This document shows, piece after piece, positions 42,727-51,702 of a stretch of DNA of 64,000 nt. Within the stretch, counting starts at the first letter, position 1. Every line of letters begins with the position of its first letter. A program made the position numbers and the translations under genes. The DNA lies in the NCBI GenBank assembly GCA_964561605.1, contig CAZLQD010000036.1, positions 1-64,000 of the forward strand, given 5' to 3'. Origin of the DNA: JALUZX01 sp964561605 (GTDB lineage Bacteria; Planctomycetota; UBA1135; JALUZX01). The notes beneath the pieces are model-generated. The model was not told the origin of the DNA. It saw nothing but the letters and a program-made list of their open reading frames with translations, and did not search any database.

Positions 42727-44802
42727 GTGAGCGAGAAGGAAGGTCTCTCCAAGCGGATCGCCGTGATCGCGGCATTGCCTTTCAACTTCTGGATCTCCAA
42801 CTTCATGGAGGTCCTGGAGAGGCTGGCCTTCTTCAGCACCAGGGCCGTGGCCCCCCTCTACCTGGTGGTAGGGGCCTACCGGGGGGGGCTGGGACTTTCC
42901 TACACGGAAAAGAGCCTGATCTTCACGGTCTGGGCCCTGATCCAGTGCCTGGTGCCCATGGTGAGCGGGGGGTATACCGAGCGCTACGGGTACAGGAAGA
43001 GCCTGGCCCTCGCCTTCCTGATCAATATCGCCGGATACTGCCTCATGGGACTCTCGGGGGGCTTCTGGAGCTTCTTCATCGCCGGCTGCCTCGTTGGGCT
43101 GGGGACGGCGATCTTCAAACCTCCCGTCCAGGGCACCATCGCGAAGACCACCACACCGGCCAACTCCTCCGTGGCCTGGGGGGTCTTCTACCTGGTGGTG
43201 AACATCGGCGGGTTCGTGGCCCCCGTCCTGGCCGCCACGGTCCGGGGGGATACGCATTTCCGTTACGTCTTCTTCGTGGCCGCCTTCGTCACGGCTTTGA
43301 ACTTCATTCCCGCCTTCCTCCTCTACAGGGAGCCGGAGAAGGCGCCGAAAACGGAGGAGGAGGCCGAGAAGAGTCCCGTGGAGGTCTTCCTGGACTCCAT
43401 CGCGACCATGTTCAGGGACGCCCACCTGGTGGTCTTCCTTCTCATCTTCTCGGGCTTCTGGCTCATGTTCATGCAGCTCTTCGACACTTTCCCCAACTTC
43501 GTCGACGAGTGGATGAACACCAGGGACGTGGCCCCGGCCTTCCAGACCGTCCTGGGGAAGGGGACGGTCTACCAGGCGCCCAGGCTCTCCCGGATCGATC
43601 TGGCCAAGAAGCTTCCCGAGTGGGGCAAGGACTTCCAGGTGCCCCTGGCCAAGAAGGGCGTGAAGGTCCGGGTCCGGGTGGAGGGGACTCCCCGGATCCT
43701 CGCCCTGGAGAGGGACGTGAAGTCCCTGGCCGATTCCATGGTGAAGAGCGCCGCTGCGGCCTTTCACGGGAAGGGGGAGATCCTCCTGACCGCCGGGGTG
43801 AAGGGAAAGGGGCATGTGACCTTGAAAGTCTCCCTTCCGCCGGGGGCCCCCCAGGGGAAACTCCTGTCCGCCATCACGGATCCAAAGGCCTTGGCCGGCC
43901 TGGAGAAGGAGGTGGCCTCCCGGGAGGGCGGGAAGTCCGGGGGGGCGGAGGAGGCCGCCGGCCGGGCGGCCCGGCTCTGGAGTTCCCTCTACCTGGCCAG
44001 GGTGATCTCCCTGGAGAACGGCTTCTCCTTCGGGACGGTCCGTGAGAAGGAGGGGAAGGAGGCTCTGCAGGCCCTCCTGGGCAAGGATGTCACTCCATGG
44101 AAGAAGGGTGAGACGGCGGGATCCATGCCGGTCCGCAAGAGGAGAGTCCACCTGAGGGAGGACCGGGTGGGACAGACCAAGGCGGAGATGATCATGAACA
44201 TCGACACCTTCGCCATCATCCTCTTCATGATTCCCATCGCCGCCTTCACCGGGCTCCTTCCTCCCATGGTGGCCCTCATCCTGGGGATGGTGATCTCCCT
44301 CGTGGGATTCATCGGGGCCGGTTACTCCTCCAGCGGCGGTTTGGCGTGCCTCATGATCTTCGTCTTCGCCGTGGGGGAGATGACCTGCTCCCCCAAGTTC
44401 AGCGAGTTCATCGGGCTCATCGCACCGCCCGACAAGAAGGCCCTCTACATGGGGTACTCCAACATGCCCTTCGCCATAGGCTGGGCCGGGGGAAACCTGA
44501 TCGCGGGCCCCCTCTTCGACGCGTTGAGCAAGAAGGCCAGCCTGGCCCGGGAATACCTGGTCTCGAACTTCCATTTCCCGGCGGCGGTCCTGGAGAAGGC
44601 CGATCCCCAGGCCATGATTCCCCTGATCTGCGAGAAGAAGGGCTTCGCCCGCTCCGAGGAAGTGACCCGGTTGCTCTGGGACACCTACGACCCCCAGAGG
44701 TTCTGGCTGGTCATGGGGGCCGTGGGGGCCCTGGCCATCCTGGGGATCGTGGGATTCTACTTCCACGCCAGGAAGAGCGGGTGGGGCGAAGTGGAAGGGT
44801 GA
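42727..44802 (+). CDS. POT/MFS-type transporter with a large insert between TM7 and TM8
   Basis: 691 aa from GTG 42727 (GGAGG five bases upstream; the frame opens at 42661). The N-terminal half (NFWISNFMEVLERLAFFSTR, ERYGYRKSLALAF, GLGTAIFKPPVQGTIAKTT) matches proton-coupled oligopeptide transporters of the major facilitator superfamily. After a seventh hydrophobic segment (LVVFLLIFSGFWLMFMQLFD) there is an insert of roughly 220 mostly polar residues with a small beta-rich module and LEREVAS-like helices, then the remaining segments from FAIILFMIPIAAFTG. The substrate may be peptides, amino acids or nitrate; proximity to an M24 peptidase favours peptides. Confidence 0.8.
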   Translation: MSEKEGLSKRIAVIAALPFNFWISNFMEVLERLAFFSTRAVAPLYLVVGAYRGGLGLSYTEKSLIFTVWALIQCLVPMVSGGYTERYGYRKSLALAFLINIAGYCLMGLSGGFWSFFIAGCLVGLGTAIFKPPVQGTIAKTTTPANSSVAWGVFYLVVNIGGFVAPVLAATVRGDTHFRYVFFVAAFVTALNFIPAFLLYREPEKAPKTEEEAEKSPVEVFLDSIATMFRDAHLVVFLLIFSGFWLMFMQLFDTFPNFVDEWMNTRDVAPAFQTVLGKGTVYQAPRLSRIDLAKKLPEWGKDFQVPLAKKGVKVRVRVEGTPRILALERDVKSLADSMVKSAAAAFHGKGEILLTAGVKGKGHVTLKVSLPPGAPQGKLLSAITDPKALAGLEKEVASREGGKSGGAEEAAGRAARLWSSLYLARVISLENGFSFGTVREKEGKEALQALLGKDVTPWKKGETAGSMPVRKRRVHLREDRVGQTKAEMIMNIDTFAIILFMIPIAAFTGLLPPMVALILGMVISLVGFIGAGYSSSGGLACLMIFVFAVGEMTCSPKFSEFIGLIAPPDKKALYMGYSNMPFAIGWAGGNLIAGPLFDALSKKASLAREYLVSNFHFPAAVLEKADPQAMIPLICEKKGFARSEEVTRLLWDTYDPQRFWLVMGAVGALAILGIVGFYFHARKSGWGEVEG

Positions 44803-44884
44803 TCCCCCGGGGCCCCCGGGTTAAGCTGGGATCTCCCGCCGGAGAGGGCGGGAGACCCGGAGCTCTTTTCCCGAGGAGGCGGCC

Positions 44885-46084
44885 GTGATCCGAGAGAAGA
44901 TCCAGCAGACCCTGGAACTCCTGCCCGAGTTCGACCTGGACATGTGGCTCATCTTCGTGCGGGAGAGCGCCGCCATGGCCGATCCCGCCATGGATCTCGT
45001 CGTGGGGACCCACTGCACCTGGCAATCAGCCTTCGCGTATACGAAGAAGGGGAGGGCCGTGGCCGTCGTGGGGAACCTGGACGAGACGAAATTCAAGGAA
45101 TTGGGGGTGTTCACCGAGGTCCGTTCCTACGTGACGGGGATCGGCGACGAGCTCAGGCGGCTTTTCGAGGAGGTCCGGCCCGAGAAGTTCGCCCTGAACG
45201 TCTCCACCAACGACTACATGTCCGACGGCCTGACCTACGGGATGTATCAGCTCCTGGAGCGCTACCTGGAGGGGACGGACTGGATGGACCGGTGGGTCTC
45301 CTCGGAGAAACTGGTGGCGGCTCTACGGGGGAGGAAGACTCCCGCCGAACAGGCCAGGATCCAGGGGGCCATCGACCTGACGGAGAGGATCTTCGACGAG
45401 GTTACGGAGATGCTCCGGCCGGGCATGAGCGAGAAGGATGTGGCCGCCTTCATCCTGGAGCGGGTGGACGAGGCCGGTGTGGAGACGGCCTGGGACCGCT
45501 CCGAGTGTCCGGCCGTCTTCACCGGCCCCGAGTCGGCGGGGGCCCATTGCGGGCCCACGGAAAGGAAGATCGAACCGGGGCACGTGATGAATATCGACTT
45601 CGGCGTGAAGAAGGACGGCTTCTGCTCGGATCTGCAGAGGACCTGGTATTTCCTCCGGCCCGGAGAGAGCCGGGCGCCCGAGCCGGTCCAGAGGGCCTTC
45701 GACACAATCGTGGAGTCCATCCAGCTCGGGGCGAGGGAGATCCGGCCGGGGATGACCGGATTGGAGGTGGACACCCTGGTCCGGTCCTACATCACGGGAA
45801 AGGGCTATCCCGAGTATCCCCACGCCACGGGCCACCAGGTGGGGCGGTCCACCCACGACGGGGCGGCCCTCCTGGCCCCCGAGTGGGAGCGCTACGGTGA
45901 GATCCCCCGGATGAAGATCGAGGAGAACCAGGTCTACACCATCGAACCCAGGATCACCGTGGAGGGTTTCGGCGTGGCCACCCTGGAGGACATCGTCGTC
46001 GTCACCCCTGAAGGGGGACGCTTCCTCTCCCATCCCCAGAAGGAGATCTGGTACGTTGGCCCCGACGGCCCGGTTCGGTCCTAG
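44885..46084 (+). CDS. M24 metallopeptidase (Xaa-Pro aminopeptidase-like)
   Basis: 399 aa from GTG with GGAGG upstream. It releases N-terminal residues from peptides, typically before proline. The N-terminal creatinase-like domain (about 1-150) precedes a pita-bread domain with all five metal ligands: Asp238 (NIDFG), Asp249 (CSDLQR), His317 (ATGHQVG), Glu354 (YTIEPR) and Glu368 (TLEDI). Its location after a POT-type transporter suggests peptide import and breakdown. Its 3' end overlaps the next gene by 29 bp. Confidence 0.9.
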   Translation: MIREKIQQTLELLPEFDLDMWLIFVRESAAMADPAMDLVVGTHCTWQSAFAYTKKGRAVAVVGNLDETKFKELGVFTEVRSYVTGIGDELRRLFEEVRPEKFALNVSTNDYMSDGLTYGMYQLLERYLEGTDWMDRWVSSEKLVAALRGRKTPAEQARIQGAIDLTERIFDEVTEMLRPGMSEKDVAAFILERVDEAGVETAWDRSECPAVFTGPESAGAHCGPTERKIEPGHVMNIDFGVKKDGFCSDLQRTWYFLRPGESRAPEPVQRAFDTIVESIQLGAREIRPGMTGLEVDTLVRSYITGKGYPEYPHATGHQVGRSTHDGAALLAPEWERYGEIPRMKIEENQVYTIEPRITVEGFGVATLEDIVVVTPEGGRFLSHPQKEIWYVGPDGPVRS

Positions 46085-47213
46085 TCCCCGGAGAATCCGG
46101 AAGGCCGCCCTTCTCCTCCTGGCCGGGGGGCTTTGGACCGGAGAGGGGGGACGGGTCTGGGCCGACCCGGTCCGGAAGATGCAGGCCCCCCCGGCGGCGG
46201 TCCTTTCCCGGGGGAGGGTGGAGAAGGGGATCCCGGGCCTTTCGGCGGCGGTTTGGTTCCGGGGGCGGGTGGCCTGGGAGGGCGCCTTCGGCCTGGCAGA
46301 CGTGGAGAACGACGTTCCCGTCGGGGTGAATACGGTCTTCAGGATCGCATCGATTTCGAAGAGCCTTACGGCGGCGGCCCTTCTCAGGCTCAGCCGGGCC
46401 GGGAAGATCGACCTGGACGCCCCCATCGGGCGATACGTCCCCTCTTTTCCCCGGAAGCGCTGGACTGTGACCCCCAGGCTCCTCCTGGGGCACCTGGCGG
46501 GGATCCGGCACTACAAGAAGGGGGAGATCTTCCTGACCCGGCCTTTTCCGGACCTGGCCTCCACTCTCTCCCTCTTCGCCGGGGATCCCCTCCTCTTCGA
46601 GCCGGGGACCAGGTATTCCTACTCCACTTACGGATTCAACCTCCTGGGGCGTGCCGTGGAGAGGGTTTCGGGGAAGTCCTTCTTCCGGGCCTTGTGGGAC
46701 CTCGTTCTCGAACCGGCCGGCATGGTCCGCACCTTCCGGGACGACCAGGGAGCGATCCTAAGGTTCCGGGCGAGGGGCTACCGGAGGGATCGCCGGGGGA
46801 GGCTCTTGAATTGCCGGCTGGCCGATACGTCCAACAAGGTGCCTGGAGGGGGATTGGTCTCCACGGCGGAGGACCTTTGCCGTTTCGCCGGGGCCCTGCT
46901 CACGGGCCGGTTGCTGGACCGGCCGCTCCTGGAGGAGGCCTGGACCTCCCAGAAGACCCGGGAGGGGAAAGTCACGGGTTACGGGATGGGATTCCAGGTC
47001 AAGACCTGGAAGGGGGAGAAGGAGGTCGGCCACACCGGGGGGCAGCCGGGGACGAGCACGGTCCTTTACATCCTTCCCCGGAAGAAGATCGCCGTGGCGA
47101 TCCTGGGGAATCTGGAGGGTCGGAATCTCTGGAGCCTGGCCAGGGAGGCGGCCCGGGTATTCCTTGCCCGCCGGGAGAAGAAGGGGGCCCCTCCCTCCGG
47201 CAAGAGGGGGTGA
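46056..47213 (+). CDS. Exported LACTB-like serine beta-lactamase-fold hydrolase
   Basis: 385 aa. A twin-basic start with a hydrophobic core (RKAALLLLAGGLW) indicates export. The penicillin-binding/class C beta-lactamase fold is shown by SISK (Ser99 nucleophile, Lys102), the second motif YST at 189-191 (as in mitochondrial LACTB, rather than YxN) and the third motif GHTGGQPG. It is likely a peptidase or esterase rather than an antibiotic-resistance enzyme. The start TTG 46056 lies within the M24 gene; ATG at codon 42 would remove the signal. The preceding peptidase and transporter suggest a peptide-use cluster. Confidence 0.82.
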   Translation: MAPTARFGPSPRRIRKAALLLLAGGLWTGEGGRVWADPVRKMQAPPAAVLSRGRVEKGIPGLSAAVWFRGRVAWEGAFGLADVENDVPVGVNTVFRIASISKSLTAAALLRLSRAGKIDLDAPIGRYVPSFPRKRWTVTPRLLLGHLAGIRHYKKGEIFLTRPFPDLASTLSLFAGDPLLFEPGTRYSYSTYGFNLLGRAVERVSGKSFFRALWDLVLEPAGMVRTFRDDQGAILRFRARGYRRDRRGRLLNCRLADTSNKVPGGGLVSTAEDLCRFAGALLTGRLLDRPLLEEAWTSQKTREGKVTGYGMGFQVKTWKGEKEVGHTGGQPGTSTVLYILPRKKIAVAILGNLEGRNLWSLAREAARVFLARREKKGAPPSGKRG

Positions 47214-47281
47214 TCGCACTGGGGGAGCCTGGGGGGAAAGCCCTGGATGGCCGGCCGGGTGGGTGGATCGGAACCGGCGGG

Positions 47282-47321
47282 TGAGACAACCTCTGAGACA
47301 GTGGGTTGCCTCGCTGAGACA
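47282..47321 (+). promoter_or_regulatory. Three TGAGACA boxes before the sigma-54 activator gene
   Basis: TGAGACA occurs at 47282, 47294 and 47315, so the first two are 12 bp apart (GAGACA-N6-GAGACA) and the third a further 21 bp, all roughly on one helix face. The third lies in the 16-bp spacer of a possible sigma-70 promoter (TTGCCT at 47306, TAGGCT at 47328). The two-copy element also occurs at 54496-54513 in reverse orientation. I infer an autoregulatory operator. Confidence 0.55.
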
Positions 47322-47341
47322 GGCGGGTAGGCTGTTCCTTC

Positions 47342-49153
47342 GTGACGGAACGAATGAAGATTCTCTTTCATTGCCAGCTCCTCCCTGCCCTGGCCTGGAT
47401 GGGCCGGGTCCTCCTTGAGAGGGCCGCCTCCCCCCGGGTGGAGGCCTGGTGCAACGCCGGAGATGCGGTCCGGCTCCCCCAGGGCGCGGTCCAGGCCTTG
47501 GCCGAGACAGGGCTGGATCTGGGGAAGTTCCCCGCCAGGGAGGTTGGGGACCCGGCCTCGGGAGAGTTCGACCTGGTGATCACCCTTTGCCGGGAGGGAA
47601 AGGAAGGAGTGGGGAAGGAGGGCTCCTCCCTGGCCCTGTTGCTTTCCGACCCGATCTTGTTGGATTGGTCCCTTCCTGTGCTTCCCGGGGTGGAGGGAGG
47701 AGGATCGGTGAAGGAGTGGCGGGAGGCCAGGGATTTCCTGGAGGAGAGGATCCGGACCTTCCTGGAGCAGGGCTACTTGGCGGCCCTGGCCCGCCAGAGG
47801 GCCAGGCGGAACCTCCTGGTGGAATCCCTGGAAGTGGGGATCCTGATCCACGACGAGAACCGGCGGATCGCCTATTTCAACAGGGCGGCGGAGAAGATCC
47901 TGGGCCTCCCCCGGAAGGATGTCCTGGGCAAGGATTGCCGGCAGGTCTTCGGGCCTTTGGGGCTTTGCGGAAAAGAGTGTGCCTTCCTGCCGGGAAGGCC
48001 CGCCCTGGAAGGGAGAAAAAAGCATCGTTCCGTCTTTCTGGACGACCGGGGCCGGCAGAAGAGGCTCAAGATCACCAGGATGCCCATGGAGGTCTTTCCC
48101 GGGCGGGCCCCGGGGGTCCTGGCCTTGATCGAAGACGTCACGGAAGTGGAGGCCTTGCGTGAGAAGGTGGAGAAGGACGAGTCCTTCCACGGGATCGTCG
48201 GGGTCTCGCCGGTCATGCAGGCCGTCTTCCAGACCATCCGCCAGGTGGCCCTGTCGGACTATCCCGTGCTGATCACCGGCGAGAGCGGCACGGGAAAGGA
48301 GCTGGTGGCCCAGGCCATCCACGAGGAAAGCCCCAGGAAGGACGGGCCCTTCGTGCCGGTCAACTGCGGAGCCCTTCCCGAGAACATCCTGGAGAGCGAA
48401 CTCTTCGGCCACGTGAGGGGTGCCTTCACAGGGGCCATCCGGGACAAGAAGGGTCGCTTCGAGTTGGCCCACGGGGGAACCCTCTTCCTGGACGAAGTGG
48501 GGGAGCTCTCTCCCGCCCTTCAGGTGAAGCTCCTCCGGGTGCTCCAGGAGAAGCGTTTCGAGAAGGTCGGGGGAGAGCAGACGGTGACCGTGGACGTCAG
48601 GATCGTCTCCGCCACCAACAGGGACCTGGGGCGCATGGTCCGGGAAGGGAGGTTCCGGGAGGACTTCTTCTATCGCCTTCGGGTGGTGCCCATCGAGTTG
48701 CCCCCTTTGAGGAACCGCAAGGAGGACCTTCCTCTCCTGGTGGAGCAGGTCTTGTCCAGGGTGCGCAGGGAGACGGGAAAGCCCATCCACGGGGTCTCCC
48801 GGGAAGTTATGGACCTCTTCTACCGATATCCCTGGCCGGGGAACGTGCGGGAGCTGATCAACGCCCTTCAGTTCGCTTCCATCGGGTGCGACGGGGAGAC
48901 CATCCTCGTGGAGCATCTGCCCTTGGAGATCCGGAATCCCCAGGCCCAGCCTTCCGGCCCCCTCCTTCCGGGAGCTCTCCTCCTGGAGGGCCCCTTACCG
49001 AGCCGGCCGAACCGAAAACTGGACGCCGCCAAGGTGGCCGAGGCCCTCCGACTGGCAGGGGGGAACAAGGTTCGGGCCGCCCGGATCCTGGGTGTAGGCC
49101 GGGCCACGCTCTATCGTTTTCTCAAGGACAACCCCCTTCCTGCGGAGGAGTGA
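47342..49153 (+). CDS. Sigma-54 activator with degenerate ArsC/LMW-phosphatase domain, Cys-rich PAS, AAA+ and Fis HTH
   Basis: 603 aa from GTG 47342 (ATG 47354 also possible). Residues 5 to about 142 follow the low-molecular-weight phosphatase/arsenate reductase fold (KILFHC, ALAETGLDLGKF, FDLVITLCR, EARDFLEERI), but the CxxNxxRS phosphate loop is replaced by CQLLPALA, so it should be inactive. A PAS domain (about 155-265) holds Cys199, Cys209 and Cys213 in a C-x9-C-x3-C array. The AAA+ domain has Walker A GESGTGKE (313-320), the sigma-54 loop GAFTGA (360-365) and FLDEVGEL. The C-terminus is a Fis-type helix-turn-helix. It probably senses redox or oxygen and activates the three -24/-12 promoters nearby. 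Confidence 0.9.
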   Translation: MTERMKILFHCQLLPALAWMGRVLLERAASPRVEAWCNAGDAVRLPQGAVQALAETGLDLGKFPAREVGDPASGEFDLVITLCREGKEGVGKEGSSLALLLSDPILLDWSLPVLPGVEGGGSVKEWREARDFLEERIRTFLEQGYLAALARQRARRNLLVESLEVGILIHDENRRIAYFNRAAEKILGLPRKDVLGKDCRQVFGPLGLCGKECAFLPGRPALEGRKKHRSVFLDDRGRQKRLKITRMPMEVFPGRAPGVLALIEDVTEVEALREKVEKDESFHGIVGVSPVMQAVFQTIRQVALSDYPVLITGESGTGKELVAQAIHEESPRKDGPFVPVNCGALPENILESELFGHVRGAFTGAIRDKKGRFELAHGGTLFLDEVGELSPALQVKLLRVLQEKRFEKVGGEQTVTVDVRIVSATNRDLGRMVREGRFREDFFYRLRVVPIELPPLRNRKEDLPLLVEQVLSRVRRETGKPIHGVSREVMDLFYRYPWPGNVRELINALQFASIGCDGETILVEHLPLEIRNPQAQPSGPLLPGALLLEGPLPSRPNRKLDAAKVAEALRLAGGNKVRAARILGVGRATLYRFLKDNPLPAEE

Positions 49154-49160
49154 TCCCGGC

Positions 49161-49175
49161 GGCACGAATTTTGCT
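49161..49175 (+). promoter_or_regulatory. Sigma-54 (-24/-12) promoter of the peroxiredoxin gene
   Basis: GGCACG-AATT-TTGCT, with GG and GC exactly 10 bp apart, matches the sigma-54 consensus. It begins 7 bp after the activator gene stop and lies about 80 bp upstream of the peroxiredoxin start. I found no GAGACA element in the 150 bp upstream. Confidence 0.8.
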
Positions 49176-49255
49176 CCCGCAGAGGAGCCTCCCTTGGGGA
49201 GGCCGTCTTTCGGTAGAGATAGATTTCCCGAAGAAAATCCTAAGGAGCAAAGAAC

Positions 49256-49840
49256 ATGAGTCTCGTAGCCAAGCCAGCACCCTTCTTCAAGGCCCAGGCC
49301 CTGGTGGGCAAGGAATTCAAAGAGATTTCCCTGGACGACTACAAGGGCAAGTGGTTGGTCCTCTTCTTCTATCCCCTGGACTTCACCTTCGTCTGTCCCA
49401 CGGAGATCATCGCCTTCTCCGACAGGATTGCCGAGTTCAAGGAGCTCGGAGCGGAGGTCCTGGGGTGTTCCGTGGACAGCCACTACGTCCACCTGGCCTG
49501 GGCCAATACCCCCAGGAAAGAAGGCGGCATCGGGGAGGTGGCCTATCCCCTCCTGGCCGACCTGACCAAGAAGATCTCCCAGGAATACGGTGTCCTCCTC
49601 GAGGAGGCCGGAGTGGCTCTCAGGGGGCTCTTCATCATCGACCCCGACGGAAACGTGGCCTACGAAGTGGTCCACGACCTGGGGATCGGTAGGAACGTGG
49701 ACGAGACCCTCCGGGTCCTCAAGGCCATCCAGACCATGAAGAAGACCGGCGAGGTCTGCCCGGCCAACTGGAATCCCGGCGAGGACACCATGTCCCCCGA
49801 CCCGAACAAGGCCAAGGAGTGGTTCCAGGCCCACGAGTAG
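49256..49840 (+). CDS. Typical 2-Cys peroxiredoxin
   Basis: 194-aa cytoplasmic peroxidase of the AhpC/Prx1 type that reduces H2O2 and organic peroxides. Peroxidatic Cys47 lies in DFTFVCPTE and resolving Cys168 in GEVCPANW, the distance of typical 2-Cys enzymes. GCSVDSHYVHLAW and GGIGEVAYPLLAD complete the family pattern. The C-terminal tail ends in a short WFQAHE extension. A sigma-54 promoter precedes it, and a strong hairpin terminator follows directly, so it is a single-gene transcript. No AhpF gene is adjacent. Confidence 0.95.
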   Translation: MSLVAKPAPFFKAQALVGKEFKEISLDDYKGKWLVLFFYPLDFTFVCPTEIIAFSDRIAEFKELGAEVLGCSVDSHYVHLAWANTPRKEGGIGEVAYPLLADLTKKISQEYGVLLEEAGVALRGLFIIDPDGNVAYEVVHDLGIGRNVDETLRVLKAIQTMKKTGEVCPANWNPGEDTMSPDPNKAKEWFQAHE

Positions 49841-49860
49841 AGATCTCCCACCTACCAAGA

Positions 49861-49893
49861 AAAAGGGGCCGCCCCGCCGGGGCGGCCCCTTTT
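49861..49893. terminator. Bidirectional terminator between the peroxiredoxin gene and pntB
   Basis: A perfect 15-bp stem (AAAAGGGGCCGCCCC pairing with 49879-49893) with a 3-nt loop and T-runs on both strands lies between these two convergent genes, so it can stop transcription from either side. Confidence 0.92.
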
Positions 49894-49954
49894 CGTTATA
49901 AAACTCCTCCCGGCAAAAAACGGCAGGCTTTTCGTTATAAAACTACTCCCGGCA
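49889..49954. repeat. Two 27-bp direct repeats, 39-bp period, after the terminator
   Basis: A 27-bp unit beginning CTTTTCGTTATAAAACT occurs at 49889-49915 and 49928-49954 with one mismatch; the first copy shares its start with the terminator T-run. It is AT-rich compared with everything around it. Confidence 0.75.
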
Positions 49955-49967
49955 GGAAATGGGGGGG

Positions 49968-51377
<1,410 letters not shown>

Positions 51378-51381
51378 GGCC

Positions 51382-51657
51382 TCAGTCCTTTCTCCGGAAC
51401 ATGCCCAGCATGCGGTGGGTCACCAGGAAGCCGCCGACTACGTTGATCGTGGCCGAGACCAGGGCGAAGAAGCCCAGGACGGCCGCCATGGTCCCCATCT
51501 CGGACCCGGCGGCGATCAGGGCGCCGATGATGGTGATCCCCGAGATGGCGTTGGATCCCGACATCAGGGGGGTGTGAAGGGTTGGAGGGACCTTGGTGAT
51601 CACCTCGAAGCCGACGAATACGGCCAGAACGAATATGGTGAGATAAAGGACGAACAC
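51382..51657 (-). CDS. pntAb: NAD(P) transhydrogenase subunit alpha part 2 (membrane)
   Basis: 91 aa from GTG. It contains the three membrane helices that in E. coli form the C-terminus of PntA: FVLYLTIFVLAVFVGFEVI, SGSNAISGITIIGALIAAG and VLGFFALVSATINVVGGFLV, ending in the conserved HRMLGMF. Its separation from pntAa is normal in three-subunit transhydrogenases of many bacteria. It lies 45 nt after pntAa and 4 nt before pntB. Confidence 0.95.
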   Translation of the reverse strand: MFVLYLTIFVLAVFVGFEVITKVPPTLHTPLMSGSNAISGITIIGALIAAGSEMGTMAAVLGFFALVSATINVVGGFLVTHRMLGMFRRKD

Positions 51658-51702
51658 GTGGATTTCCTCCTGCGGATGAACGTTTCTCCCGAACCGGAGG
51701 GA

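Noticed and set aside
49154..49255. GAGACA-type activator site near the peroxiredoxin promoter
   Set aside because: I looked and found none in this gap or the 150 bp upstream; control by the same activator is thus less certain for this gene.
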